A DNA stretch of 6,959 bases from an uncultured Clostridia bacterium. GTDB lineage: Bacteria > Bacillota > Clostridia > Christensenellales > UBA3700. Below the pieces are notes generated by a model. That model searched no databases, was not told where the DNA came from, and saw only the letters and a list, made by a program, of their open reading frames with translations. Positions 6,890 to 6,959 of this stretch are shown here, piece by piece. The stretch is taken from NCBI GenBank assembly GCA_947176975.1, contig CAMWSW010000046.1, positions 1 to 6,959 of the forward strand. Direction: 5' to 3'. The first letter of the stretch is position 1. Every line of letters starts with the position of its first letter. Made by a program: the position numbers and the translations under genes.

Positions 6890-6959
6890 CACAGCCCTTT
6901 TCGCCCTAAAGACTGGATGCGTTCGGGGTCACGTACGCCAAGTACGCTCACCGCTCACT
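6890..6959. repeat. intergenic tail with hairpin and tandem 7-mer, repeat-like
   Basis: After the nfnB stop I see no gene start on the + strand. The stretch has a perfect inverted repeat, CGTAC (6932-6936) and GTACG (6942-6946) with a 5-base loop, and a tandem CGCTCAC at 6945-6951 and 6952-6958 running to the window edge. On the opposite strand one frame is open and would read RDPERIQSLGRKGLC. That is reminiscent of spurious short ORFs I recall arising from dispersed repeats in uncultured Clostridia genomes. It has no U-tract and is not a convincing terminator. Whether it is a multi-copy element cannot be judged from this window. Confidence 0.35.

Overview
The window holds six genes, all on the + strand, tightly spaced and with no sign of integrases, transposases, tRNAs, rRNAs or CRISPR arrays. 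It looks like chromosomal housekeeping DNA of an anaerobic bacterium, most likely an uncultured Clostridia-type Firmicute. The reasons are the split NfnA/NfnB electron-bifurcating pair, lysine synthesis by the DapL route, and an adenylosuccinate synthase whose motifs match the clade I recall from Clostridia. The taxonomic guess is inference; no marker in the window settles it.

Layout. Positions 1-1373 carry the C-terminal part of GMP synthase (guaA), cut by the left edge. After a 58-bp gap with a small hairpin and a good ribosome binding site comes purA (1432-2721). An AT-rich 31-bp gap leads to dapL (2753-3931), then 12 bp to nth (3944-4585). A 98-bp gap containing a palindromic repeat-like element separates these from nfnA (4684-5499) and nfnB (5504-6889), which are only 4 bp apart. 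The last 70 bp (6890-6959) are non-coding in appearance and hold a short hairpin and a tandem 7-bp repeat.

How the genes work together. guaA and purA sit on the two branches leaving IMP: PurA commits IMP toward AMP, and GuaA finishes GMP from XMP. DapL makes LL-diaminopimelate for lysine and peptidoglycan. Nth is a base-excision repair glycosylase. NfnAB couples NADH, ferredoxin and NADPH pools, and could supply NADPH to biosynthesis. The first four genes could be one transcript; nfnAB may be a separate unit.

I see no clear candidate for a wholly new system. The most unusual signal is compositional: GGCC is absent, and GATC and CATG each occur only four times in nearly 7 kb. This points to past or present restriction-modification pressure. 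Other points of interest are the active-site changes in PurA, the Asp-for-Cys pattern at the NfnA [2Fe-2S] site, and two repeat-like intergenic elements.
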